In this document: one piece after another, positions 13,461-25,049 of the stretch | Numbering within the stretch: the first letter of the stretch is position 1 | How the letters are laid out: each line of letters opens with the position of its first letter | Assembly (NCBI RefSeq): GCF_901933205.1 | Contig: NC_044572.1 | Span: forward strand, 111,240,965-111,304,964 | Direction of reading: 5' to 3' | DNA length: 64,000 nucleotides | Source of the DNA: Camarhynchus parvulus | Taxonomy: Eukaryota > Chordata > Aves > Passeriformes > Thraupidae | The notes under the pieces: model-generated | Database searches by the model: none | Told to the model about the DNA's origin: nothing | What the model saw: only the letters and a program-made list of their open reading frames with translations | Position numbers and translations under genes: made by a program

Positions 13461-13630
13461 AGGGGGCAGCGCAGAGTGAAAAGAGAAAATGCTTTAACGA
13501 TTTGCAAGCACTCTTCAGAAGTAATGAAAACATAGATTTTTATTACCAACACTGCTTTACTTAAAAACAAAAATCACACCACCATACAAGTTAATGTGAA
13601 GAAAGTAAACTCCATTCCAGCCAGGTGCAG
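13461..13630 (-). mobile_element. Older LTR, right part
   Basis: Continues the LTR interrupted at 12862. It repeats the same terminal landmarks already seen once just upstream: an aagcactcttcagaagtaa-type block, a ttaccaacactg block (compare tatcaatactg at 13370) and a final gtaaactccattccagcc (compare ttcactccacctcagac at 13433). Having the same LTR end twice in tandem is what shows the nesting. The right boundary near 13630 is approximate. Confidence 0.65.
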
Positions 13631-16600
13631 TAATTTTTTTCATGTGAACTTCTAAGATGTCTCTTTATGGTGCTATGTTATTCAGCCATCAACTCTTTTT
13701 CAGAAGAACATTCAATAATCACCTTTGTCACTATTAAAGAGACAATGTTTTATAATTTTAGTGGAAATATGAAACAGGAGTTCCACACTTCAGAGTTTAA
13801 AGCAGTGATAAAACTTTAAATGATCAGGTAGTACTTTTCTTAAGTGTCCCACTGGTAGACTTTCAGTTGTGCCTCATCTTTGTCCTAGATCCAGGATTAT
13901 AAAGGAAAGGAAATTATATTTTAAAATGCATAATTCACTCACAATGGATAAAAATACTAACTTTCTAATTATTTTAATATTTCAGGTATTGTCAAATATT
14001 TTTTATTCCATTTCTTCATCAGAATACAAAATTATTCTGAAGCAATACTGAAGTTTATTATGAAAGGAAACTAAATCATATCAATAATGAAAGAAGCATT
14101 TGGGGTTAGCATGATCCAGTATTAAACAAGAGAGCATGGAAGACCATCAAAAAATTTGAACAACACAAGATCAACAAGGTTAAAGAATGAATAATCAGCA
14201 AGGAAGAAACAAGAAATAGGTGGAAAGGCAGAAAGACAAGCAGTCCAGTAAGATAAAATAAAATAAGGATGATAGAGGAGAAAAATGTTGAACAGAATAC
14301 ATATAAGTATTTATAGCAAAAACTTGGAAGTAAGCCTATCTTCAAATAGTAGCAACTCTGATTTTCTTATCAAAAAAGTTCAACTCATTTAAGATCAACA
14401 CAGAAAAGATCAAGAATTTTAAAAAACACAAAAAACAAACAAACAAACAAACAACAAAACCAAAAAAACACCCTGCAGCATATCTGAGTCGCTTGGAAGA
14501 GCCTGACCTACATGTTTATCTATTCTTTCCTGACAGTAATGCTGTGTTCTTAAAGACCATACCACAAATCTAAATATCGCATTGAACAGCTATCACCAAC
14601 TGAAATTTGGGTGATTCTTTTCTTTATTTTCTCTTGAAAAGATTCCTTTTAAGCTGTTGTAATCAAAGGAGCAGGATCTCCAAATACCCTAAGTTACTCA
14701 GAGAAATAATTTTGGAAAGCAGAACAAGAGAACAGAAGCAATATAGAATTGTAGTTGTCCCTTAGTTATGTTTAAGTGCAACTTCAGTATTCAGGCTGTG
14801 GATTCAGAGAGGTTCAATGCAGCTTTTCAAGGAGAAATTAATCTACTTGTCCTTCTTAACCTTAGATCTTGAAAGGTCATTTTTAGTCATTGGGGGTTGC
14901 TTGTTTCTCTTTATTTGTTTGTTTGTTGTGTGGGGGGTTTTTTGGTGAGTAAAAAGGAAACCCTTCCCCCCCTTCCTCCCCACCTCCATTTAGTATCAGT
15001 GTGTTTGTAGCATTGCGTCTTTCATTTTAACAAGACTGATATTTCTTTGTCAGCCAAAGTCAATAGCCAGTCTCTACTCACTATCATTGCACTAGGTTAT
15101 CAGTTTAAAGACAAGACAGGAAGTCTGTGTCATTATCAAGAGGAAATATCTTCCACACTTAGCATGAGATTGCACCCGTCAGTGTTTCTTACCCAATTAA
15201 ATTTGTTTTGCTGAAACACAAGGTGAGAAACTCTGATAAATAATCAACAGCCTCTCAGAAAATCCTCTGCATATCCAAGATATTATACTGGAAAATTTAA
15301 AAAATAATCAGCTTTTTTTGTGATTATATTTCTAAAAATAAAAACACATTATAAAGAACAATCTGATCTTTGGGAAAAAAATCAAAGGAAAATGAAACTG
15401 TTTTGAAATTATGTGTTAAAGTTTGAATAAATATTATTGCAGGGATAAATTGAGAAGTAATCACTTACAAAGCAATGATTGAAACCATCATTTCTGTACA
15501 ACCAGAAGTATCTAATAATCTTAAAATATTCCACATTAATTCTTTAGGTACCTTATTAATACTCAATTATAACAAAAGTGGAGATTCCCATAATATGGTC
15601 TAGAGCTACTTTTCTTGTCTTGTCCATCCATTGTGTGTTCCAACAATATGACCAATTTTCATTCAGTATATATAATTATGTTTGACCCACTGCTCCAAGT
15701 TAAACTGTTTCTGTGATTTTTTCAAGACAAGCAGATAATACCTGGAAGATTAGAAACATCTAATAAACATATTAAAATAATTTTTATTTCCTCACCTTCT
15801 GTGAATCACCTTAATTTACTAAAAGAAAGCCAGGAATGATGATGACTATTTATAGGATAGTTATTCTAGTTGATTAAATTAGAGGGCAACAGTGATCATT
15901 ATACTATTTAAAGAATAATAAAACTAGCCTCCCACTCTGGTTTAGTTTATTACTCGTGTCAAGATTTGCAGCTATTAAATTCAACCTAAAGTTATGTCTC
16001 TGTATAGAGATATAAATGTCAAAACTTCTCCAGCAACAGACTATAAAACTACCTAACCAAAACTGGCAGAACAGCTTCTCACTATAAAATATGATGTAGT
16101 TAATCAAGCAAATAAAGGTCATGTTTAAAGAAACAGACTAAGCAGCATTAGTGAGGACTAACATTTTTAGTAAATATAAATTTAACAACTAGGAAAACAA
16201 AATAAAAGAACTCATCATATTTCCCTCCAATTCCTCTCATTAAGAGCAGCACTCATTTACTGTTATTGGCAATTTATTTTAAAAAATTATTTGTGGCATT
16301 ATAGGGATAGAATTTTTAGATTTACAGATGCTAAAAATTAGCAATATTTACTGAAAATGTTTTTCCTCTCCTGTGTCATCTTGTTACAACATTTACATAA
16401 TCATGAAATGTAGCAGAAATTTCAAAATTCTCAAACCTCTCCTTTGAATAATATGAAGTCATAGGTTTATTATGTCAATTTTGACTATACTCCCTTCACA
16501 TATAAGTGGATATAGTGTAATGAATAGAGGATAATTCAAAGTTTTCAAGTGCAGAGTGTTGATGGTGAAAGATAAATTTGTTGTGACAAAATATGCAGAA

Positions 16601-17519
16601 TGGGGCAGATAATCAAAATGACAGATTCCAGCCATGGTCATGGTATTTGACTCATGTTATAATGTTCAGTCAGTCACACTTGAGTTCAGTGCTCTTGGAG
16701 TAAGATGTGATTTCACAGAAGCAAAGCAGCACAAACCAGCTAATTCTGTGGTGACAAATTGTCAGGTTTCACACTGTACTTCTGGCATTAATTATTGCCA
16801 CTATCTCAGACAGAAAATGACTTTATCACCCCAGCTGGTACTGGGCAAGGATTAGATGTGTCACATTCTGAGGTCCCAATTAGTGTGGTTATTAGCAGGC
16901 TAACACCTCCAGGCACTGAATTGGGTAATTCAGCATTTCAGAGAGATGCACAAGATTTCCTGTTGTGGAATCACAGTGCCTTGGACAACACTAACCAGCA
17001 TTTTTTAATAAGGTTGTATAATGACAATTTGCACTTCAAAGTTATATCCAAAGCTCCTTAGTCCAAAGCCACCATTTCTTTATAAATCTATCTCCTTTCA
17101 GTAGTGAATACTGTGACTGCCAGTTGCAATGGCATGGCCATGTTATACAGAGTGAGTACCTCATGATTAGATGTCACAGAAAAACATAATTAGGTATGAA
17201 ATTTTAATATTACCAAATATGTTTTTAATGATATGTGCCTGGGTGTATGATATGTTTGTCCTTTAAGAGGCATTCTCCACAGTGCAAAACTCTTTTTTTT
17301 TGAAGGTAAAAAAAAATAATTTTTTGAAGGTTAAACTCAACCTTCATTCATCAGTCTCAAAATCTAAATGAATTCTTTCCTTTGAGTTTCCAAATACTTT
17401 GTAAATGGCTTGTAAGTTGAAGAAAATTAAAGAAAAATAAATTGAATTAAAGAAATTAAAAAAAAAAAAAACCCTGATTCAACATGATATTTTCAAAAAT
17501 GTAGTGCACCTTATCTAGT
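13631..17519. other. Unique non-coding DNA
   Basis: AT-rich. It contains a CAAA-type simple repeat at 14427-14470 and a less AT-rich patch at 16634-17061 discussed as a possible conserved element. At 17290-17335 the motif ttttttgaaggt(t/a)aaa occurs twice. No gene recognised. Confidence 0.65.
14427..14470 (+). repeat. (CAAA)n simple repeat
   Basis: An imperfect array of CAAA units flanked by A-rich sequence. Confidence 0.85.
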
Positions 17520-18160
17520 TCACAGAATCATAGGATCAATAAGGAGAGAAAAGAGCGCCAAGATCACCAAGTCCAGCCATCAACCTTGCACTGGTACCAT
17601 ATTCACCCTTAAACCATGTCCTTAAGTGCCATATCCACAGGTTCCTTGGACAATTCCAGGGATGGTGGCTACCATGGGCAGTCTCTTCCAATGCTTTACA
17701 ATGGTTTCCATGATTTTTTTTCTTCCCCTAATATCCAATCTAAACCTTCCCTGGCACAACTTGAGGCCATTTCCTCTCATCCTCTCCCTTCCTACTTAGG
17801 ACAAGAGACTGACTCCCACCAGTCTACAACCTCCCTCTAGGTACTTGTGGAGGGTGATAAGGTCTCTTCTAAGCCTCCTTTTCTCCAGGCTAAACAACCC
17901 AAGCTCCCTCACGCACTCTTCAGAGCACTTGTTCTCCAGAACCTTCCCCCAGCTCCATTGGCCTTTTCTGGACTTGTTCCAGCACCTCAGTGTCCTTCTT
18001 CCAGGTGAGGGGCCCAGAACTGAGCACAGCACTCAAGGTGAGACCTCACCAGTGCCATGCACAGGGAGACAATCACTTCCCTGGTCCTGCTGGCCCCACT
18101 ATTGCTGATACAGGCCAGGATGCCACTGGCCTTCTTGGGCACATGGGCACACTTGTTGTT
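17520..18160 (-). mobile_element. CR1 LINE, 3' part, decayed
   Basis: A non-LTR retrotransposon of the CR1 family, 5'-truncated, with its 3' end at the left (cacagaatcatagg, the CR1-type 3' terminal repeat in reverse). Two minus-strand frames carry pieces of the C-terminal end of the CR1 polyprotein. The frame at 17987-18196 has SRTREVIV followed by ALVRSHLE and QFWAPH. The frame at 17796-18032 has [14 protein letters not shown] followed by DLITL and YLEGGC. They lie in different frames, so at least one frameshift (near 18000) separates them. The copy cannot encode an active protein. Its 5' end near 18160 follows the last recognisable block, [11 protein letters not shown]. Confidence 0.92.
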
Positions 18161-21100
18161 TTCCAGTATGAATTTCTTTGGCATATTGTGATTCAAAAAT
18201 AAAATTTCTTCTCTCTTGGCCCTTGGTCTCTATAGTCTTTCTCAATTGAGTTTTTGAAAACCACACATTTTTTCTCATACATGCATTACATAAAAGTTTA
18301 TAACTAAATAATAATGTTACACAACAAAAACAAAAAAAAGGAAATTAAAATAATATGTAGATTAATTTTTAAACAACAGAATTATTTTACTCTTTACAGC
18401 AGTAAGTGTTTATTTTCATTTATTAGGTAATTTTTGCATTTGATCACCAGCTAAGAAATCTGAGATTACCTACCTATAAAAGCAAAAGAATCAGCAAACC
18501 CACTATTTCACTAGGATTTTGTAGGAAACTTTTTTTGAAAGGATGTTTTTTTGCTTTGGTTTGTACTTTTTTTTTTTACATTTCCAAGATTAATAATATA
18601 CAGACAATTTTCAAAATTAAGTTTGCAATAAACAAAAGTAATTAAGAAGACTATGTGGATCACCAAAAGTCAAATGCTTCCAATTATCATAAGATTCTTA
18701 CCAAGTTTTTGGAAAAAAACATTATACTGTGGATTATTATTCTCATTAGGCTGAATTTACTGATTTTGGATGAGTTAGAGCTAACTTTCTTCACAGTACA
18801 ATTATTTTATTTATTTCTCTCCATTTTTTAAAGACTTGAAATGGAAAAGGGTTTTTAGCTCTCTGTTAATTTTGTGAAACTATGAAGAAGCCTGGAATTT
18901 TCTCATAGCTGAGGCTTAAATATATTCTTTCTTTCTTGAAATTATTACATATTTTTAACATAAATTATGTATGTTTCCAATTTCAGCAATAATTTAACTA
19001 GCAACCTGTTTATTTATTTAATTTCTGATTCACAGTGTGGTTAATAATGAAATGTAAATTTGTATTTGAACATAGAACTGGAGATTTATTTAATTTTTGT
19101 CTCTGAAACTGAAAAATTTGCTTCCAATTTTAGGGTTGTGATCAAAGCAGTGGAATACAAACTCTTATGAGCTACAGAGGCAATTATGGACAATCTAAAA
19201 GAGGAACTGTCAACCTACACATATAATAGAATTGTTCTTACAATATTATTTGTAGCAGACACCAGAACTTGAAATGACTTTTGAATCATTATATTTTTAA
19301 ACATAATTGAACTAATACTGGATTGTAGAAGATATTTCAATATCCTGCCTGATTATATTGGAAACACTGGCTATGTTGAGTGCTGCTGACATTTAGGTAC
19401 ATATTCATTTAAATTTTATATTGTTGTAACAGATACAGATGTGGTCATTTAATAGCTCATATAAGTCTTGAAATAACTTCTGACTTCTGTCACAGACGAT
19501 GGAAGCCTATGTCCCTCTCCTAGGCTGTTTGCCAGTTTATCCGTGGTGACTATCAGATTTATTTCATCACATACAAGAAACTGCAACCAAGGAAGCTCAC
19601 TCAAAGTGCCTAAAAACCAGTCTTTATAATTAAGTAGATGTTATAAAACACCTCAGTTCAGAGCAGGAGATAATAACTAGGTAAGATATACTTTCTGATG
19701 ACAGACTAGTTAACATATATTTTCTGATACTGCTTTTTTTACACGCTCAATAAGGTTAGAATTTATTTTTTTTTTTTTGTTAACAGCATGTTTGTTGTAA
19801 ACCTTTTTTTTTTAATCTAGGAAAAGAAAAGGACAAATATGGTTTTTAATGGTCTTCAGGAAAGTAAACCCATTGCTCATGGGAACTGTCTTCTTTTTCA
19901 GAACTGCTGACAAAATAGATTCAACCAGCCCTATACTCAAAATAAGAGAATTTTGAGTCAGGCACACCATCCTGTATGTCCTAAACCCAAGCTACTTGTC
20001 ATGTCATGCCATCTGGGCAGACATCAGGTGAGATCCTGATGCTTAGAAATTAGTGTGTAGAAATTACAGGCAGAGTACATAATCCTGGAACCTCCTGATG
20101 TGAGTGAAGATATGCCTGGATATTCCAAATCTCAAACAACATCACTTCTAGGCATTTTGTATTGCATCATGCGCAATTGAAGGTTATTGTGTTCAGTACT
20201 CCTCTTCTCTGTTGGACTTTCAAGCAACTCAAATACCCAGCAACATTAGTTGCCCTTAGAGATTATGCATCCAGCAGCTCCCTCTTGATCTCCTGGACTG
20301 AGATGTGTGACACTGTCAAACATTCCTTGGTCCACTGTTTTCTCCTTCAGCCTTTGCTGACTTGTTGAAGCAAGGCAGACATCCCCAGACAAATGACGGA
20401 CACCTAAAAGTACTGCCTTAGGCTCCTTAAGATGATCTTCTTTAATCTGCTGATGAAAAGCACAGAACACCAAGATTTTCCTTTTAGCCTTTTTCTGACT
20501 CTTGAAAATTGCTAAATCTCGGTTCTCAAAATAGAGCTTTTGGGGGGTTTACTTTGATCCTCCTGCTTGGGCAGTATTATTCAGCTACTACTAACTTGCA
20601 GCCTGGCAGGAAGGGAGCTGCTTGGCTAGTCCTTCAAGAAAAACCCTATATTCAACAACTGCTTTCCTTTCTTAGAGCTTATAGATGTTCTTTCATTCCC
20701 TGGATTTAAAGAATTGCTCCATTTTGGCACATAGTTTAGGCTTCATACACCTACTACAGTATATAGAGCTGAAAAACAGCTGGTGCTTCACTGCACACTT
20801 TAGTTTTAGGTAATCAACAAATACAGTTTTCTAGCACTGCTGTTCATTTTAGTTCACAGTCAATGTTCTATAGGCCAGAAACAAAAGGATTTACAATTTT
20901 AGGTGTAAATAAATAAATAATAATAATAAAAAAGTTACTATAATACCATACAGAATAATGATGACTGTGATGCATTTTGAATGAGTAAGGACTGATTAAC
21001 ACTGCCTAAATATAAGCATAAGAATTATAGCAGCATTTAACCACTGTTTCCATTATCCACTTCTATGTTTTTATGCTATTCCTCTAAGTATATAAAATAC

Positions 21101-21914
21101 TTCAGTGTTGGTATCATTGAAATGATCAGTTTTCCAAATTTAAGTCATTGCTATACATCACCAGCCCAGAGTAGCTCATGTGAACTTTCATATATTCCTT
21201 GGTGCATATCAGTAAGTAATTTGTAGAAAAGTTAGTTTGTCTAATGGAAGTTATTTACTTTGTAATGTGGATTTAGCCTGCTGGACCTTACATTAAAAGA
21301 AAAACTGCAGGAATTTTTATTTCACAAGAGTTCAAGTTGTAAAATCAATGACAAGAAAATAATTCATTAATTATTAGTAGGAGTAAATTTTCTTTTCTCT
21401 GCCTATATTATACATATAAAGGAAAAATTTAAAGAAGAAAAAAGAAGTATTTTGCAGGATAGAGAAGTTAAAAACAATATTTTTTTGAGATCATTTAGAT
21501 GGTGTGAATATCAAGATAAAATTATGACCTCAGTAAAACTGATATGTGCTTTGCCATTGACTTCACTATAACTGAGATTTAGCCTTCAGAATAAAAGAAT
21601 TTTCTTTAGAAGCTGAATTATGATCTACTTTTAAAGATTAGTAAAAATATATAGAGTGCATAATACAGTCCAGACCAATTATTCATCAAATGTTACAAGG
21701 CATTTTAGTCCCTGGTAGCAAAAACATGAAGGAAGGTCTCCAAAGTATCAAATCTCTGATGAACCAAAGTTGGTCGTTGCAGTTCCCATGCTAAGGAATG
21801 AACCTGCTCACAGGAAATGATAAGAAAATCATTTAGAGTTTGAATTTCAGTTGGGAGGTGGGGACATGCAACAGAATTGCATAGCAACGTACAAATTTTC
21901 AAACGTCATATATA
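18161..21914. other. Unique non-coding DNA
   Basis: AT-rich with long A and T runs. Somewhat GC-richer sequence at 19950-20700 has overlapping short open frames on both strands but nothing I can assign. A small AAAT/AAT repeat lies at 20907-20931. Confidence 0.65.
20907..20931 (+). repeat. (AAAT)/(AAT)n simple repeat
   Basis: AAAT units passing into AAT units, about 25 nt. Confidence 0.85.
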
Positions 21915-21920
21915 GAGGTC
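21915..21920 (+). repeat. Left target-site duplication, GAGGTC
   Basis: The 6-mer gaggtc immediately left of the LTR at 21921; the identical 6-mer follows the LTR at 22301-22306. Confidence 0.85.
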
Positions 21921-22300
21921 TGTCGCACATCTTTCTGGGAAAATAATTTCTTAGGATTTTTCCTGCTGAAGCTGAGAAGTTTCAGCAACAAGAACAATGG
22001 TTATCTGCTGCTGTGGAATGCAATAGGTCCGTCTGTGATTGGCCATCTTTGATGTTTATAATTAATGGACAATCAAGGGCCAAGCTATCTTGGAGAGAGT
22101 CCGAGAGAGCTGCCTTTGTTATCATCCTTTCTTTTCTATTCTTAGCTTAGCCTTCTGAGGAAACCTTTCCTTCTATTTCTTTTTAGTATAGTTATAATGT
22201 AATATATATATATCATAAAATAATAAATCAAGCCTTTTGAACATGGAGTCAACATTCTCGTCTCTTGCCTCATTCAAGAACCCTTGTGACCACTGTCACA
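21921..22300 (+). mobile_element. Solo LTR with perfect 6-bp duplication
   Basis: A 380-bp LTR beginning TG (tgtcgcacat) and ending CA (cactgtcaca), flanked on both sides by gaggtc. AATAAA at 22222-22227 lies about 73 bp before the end, after a short TA run. I recognise the middle (tctgctgctgtggaatgcaa, then gtctgtgattggcc, then aattaatggacaatca) as a songbird ERV LTR. A 6-bp duplication is typical of ERVK-like (beta-/alpha-retroviral) integrases. No internal retroviral sequence remains, so it is a solo LTR left by recombination between two LTRs. Confidence 0.9.
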
Positions 22301-22306
22301 GAGGTC
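22301..22306 (+). repeat. Right target-site duplication, GAGGTC
   Basis: Identical to 21915-21920. The next four bases (tgtc) also match the LTR start by chance, so a 10-mer is shared across the element. Confidence 0.85.
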
Positions 22307-25023
22307 TGTCCCCAACAAAGGATTATAACAGGGCTAAGAATCAAAGTAGAAAATTTTAATTGTTGAATAAGAAAGATGGACTGAAATAAACTTTCCTTCT
22401 ATGTGATTTCTGGGTCAGGAAAACATAGGAAGTCTCTTTGTTTACTTATAATGTCGTTATTGGAACTCTTTTCCTCTTCCTAAGAGGAAAATATCTTTAT
22501 CAGTTCTTTCCTGCAGCAGAATATGTCTAATTCCAGCATTAGATAACAAGAATCATTATTTTTCAGGAGTTATTGAGCTCTCCACAGAAGACAGAATAGT
22601 TTTTCTGATGGTATATCAGTATATACTAACCTCATGTAAGATTGCTTAGCCAACAGCACTTCCTGATCATTGGAGCACAGACACAGACTTGGAGAAGTCA
22701 AGCCTTTTGTTTGTACTACATATTCAGATCTAGCCCTCAAATCTTTAAATCTCTTTAAATGCAATTTTCTCCTCCTGTCAATGTTCTGGGAACTATTATT
22801 TTATTTTCTGAGCAGCAGGGATGGACAAGCAAGGTATTATGAGGAATTTTAGAGGGTAAACTTAATTTTTTTGGTCAATATATTGCTAGCTGTCGACTGA
22901 GTGTCTTTGCTAATTTGAAACTAAATCTGGAATATGTATAGCTCTGTTTTCTTAGCCCTTTATGAAACTGAAATTTATATGTTTTAAAATACATACAAAA
23001 AATGCTTGAGTACAAGGTAATAGTGAGTTTGTGTATAGCATGAATAGATTTTTAGGAGATCTATATTTTTGCAGAGCCTAATTTCTGAACACATCAGTGT
23101 TACTGTGCAGCTATAAATAGAGTTGACCATAGGCTGTCAGAGAATTGCAGAGAAGATTCAGGGATGTAGGAAGTCCATCTGTATTGCCCCTCAGCCTGCC
23201 AGTAAAGGCTTCCAGCTGAGGAGCTCTAATTGACTGGCTGAGCAGTCCTAGTCTGAAAATAAAACTGCCTGTATTAGCTTAAGTGGAAAAAAAAAAGGAC
23301 CTAAAAATGCTAGTGTGGTCACTTCTAGCAGATGGCTTTCACTTTCCAAGTAGGTGGTAGGAATCTACCTAAAGGAGCTCTACTTCATTGACATACACAG
23401 ATTTAGGGGAAAAATACTATTGGTAAACCAGGATATAAATATTAGACAATTTGAAAATGGTACATGGCTACAGTTTTCAAACTATTTTGGAGGCTTAGTA
23501 ATTGTGCTTATTAATTGTGCTTTCTTCAATTAATTATCAATGTTCTTTGAATCTGTTTAAATCAGTTTTCTGGAGAAAGCATCTAGGTAAATTAGCAAAT
23601 AGTTGAGGGTTGGGGTAAGGAATGTACCTTCGAAGAAAAATAACACAGAGTTCCAGGGTGGAAGCGACACTCATTTTTATTAGGATGTCAGCCACTAATC
23701 CTGTTTTCCATGTGTGTTAAATAGATAAGTCATTTCTCAAAATGAAGGAGGATGTATTCCTTTTAAAAAATTACCTTTCTATAAAGGTGTTTCCATGGCA
23801 AGACAGCTGTCTTTTCTACTGTAGCGAACTTTATGTAAAGTACTCATGTAGTAATTTCAGTTCATCCAGCTGAAGTTCTGTGCTGAAAGGAATAACTTGA
23901 ACACTTACTAAGGTAGAAGGAGAGAGGGAGAGAGTGTGCACATGTCTTTAAGGAAGCTAAAAAATCCATAGTGTGCATAAAAAGAGGAAATACTTCCTTC
24001 TCACTCTTCCCTCTCAGGACAGTACCTTTTCCAACATTTTTGTGATGCTTTATGCATGGAAAATTTGAAATGTTAGATAGGATGGCACAATAGAGATCTA
24101 GGAGCCTTTCAGTCTTCATTACTTTTAAACAAAATTTTGTGGTTTTGTCTGAAAAGCATGTTATTTTCTGTGTTAATTTTTTTTTTCTGAGGGAAGATAA
24201 AAATGGATCTAATATAATGATCATATGAAAACTGAAATCTGGTAGCTAGCTTTAAGGCTAAATGGGGGAAGACTTCAGGAAGAAAAAAAATCCTTCAGAC
24301 CTGCATTGATTTCTAGCACCTTTGCCCTCAATTCTAATACTTGACTACTTATATTCTTAAAGTACTTTAGGGCTTTGTATACAGTCCCCAACAGGTTTCA
24401 GAAATTCAAAGACACAGAGAAAAATAAACCAAAAAAATTTACACAACATATTCCCTAAGTGTTTCTACTTAAACACTTTGTTGAAAGAACTCTGAATAAC
24501 CTCAAAAAAGCCCCTGATGGTTTTACTATTCAAAATTCAACTCAAATTCTGCTCATTATGGCTAAAAAAAAGTAACCAAATAAATTTCCTTTGTGTCTTT
24601 TAATCATCCCTTAGGTTGTTATTAATGCCCTAGTAAAGATAAATTCATTTGTTGCAGCTATCAAGAAAGGAAGTAGAAGAGCAAGGTAAACAAAAGAATG
24701 GAAAAAAAACCTTCTGAAAAAATGAAGAAAAAGCAAGCTGATCGAACTAAACCAGCAACAGTTCCCCACTGAAGGGGTTTGGGGGTTTTGTCTGTTTGGT
24801 TTTTAAGGTTTTGCGGGATTTTTTTAAGTATTAGCATTCAAAGTCAATGGAGAATTTCATTTAAACCTCTCAATTACCCTTTGAGAACAATAATTGAACA
24901 TGGCATCAATGAGAGAGTGAACTTATTCATACTCCTTTGGGATAATTTTAAGCCAGAAAATGCTGCATAATATTCTGGCTTTTAATTTGCAGAAAATGGT
25001 AATGACTGCATTTTCCTGTGTTC

Positions 25024-25049
25024 CAGAACACCAGGCACATGGTGTTCTG
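25024..25049. repeat. 10-bp perfect hairpin
   Basis: Arms cagaacacca (25024-25033) and tggtgttctg (25040-25049) are exact reverse complements around a 6-nt loop, ggcaca. No T run follows and there is no evidence of transcription. Confidence 0.85.

Noticed and set aside
13189..13564. Overlapping 96- and 121-codon plus-strand open frames with a serine-rich run
   Set aside because: They lie antisense across LTR sequence, and the serine run comes from a tcctcgtcctcatcctc patch in the LTR.
17796..18202. Several overlapping open frames on both strands
   Set aside because: They belong to the CR1 fragment. Minus-strand frames carry CR1 protein pieces and plus-strand frames are shadows.
23862..24224. 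120-codon open frame on the minus strand
   Set aside because: No domain or motif; composition follows the AT-rich background.
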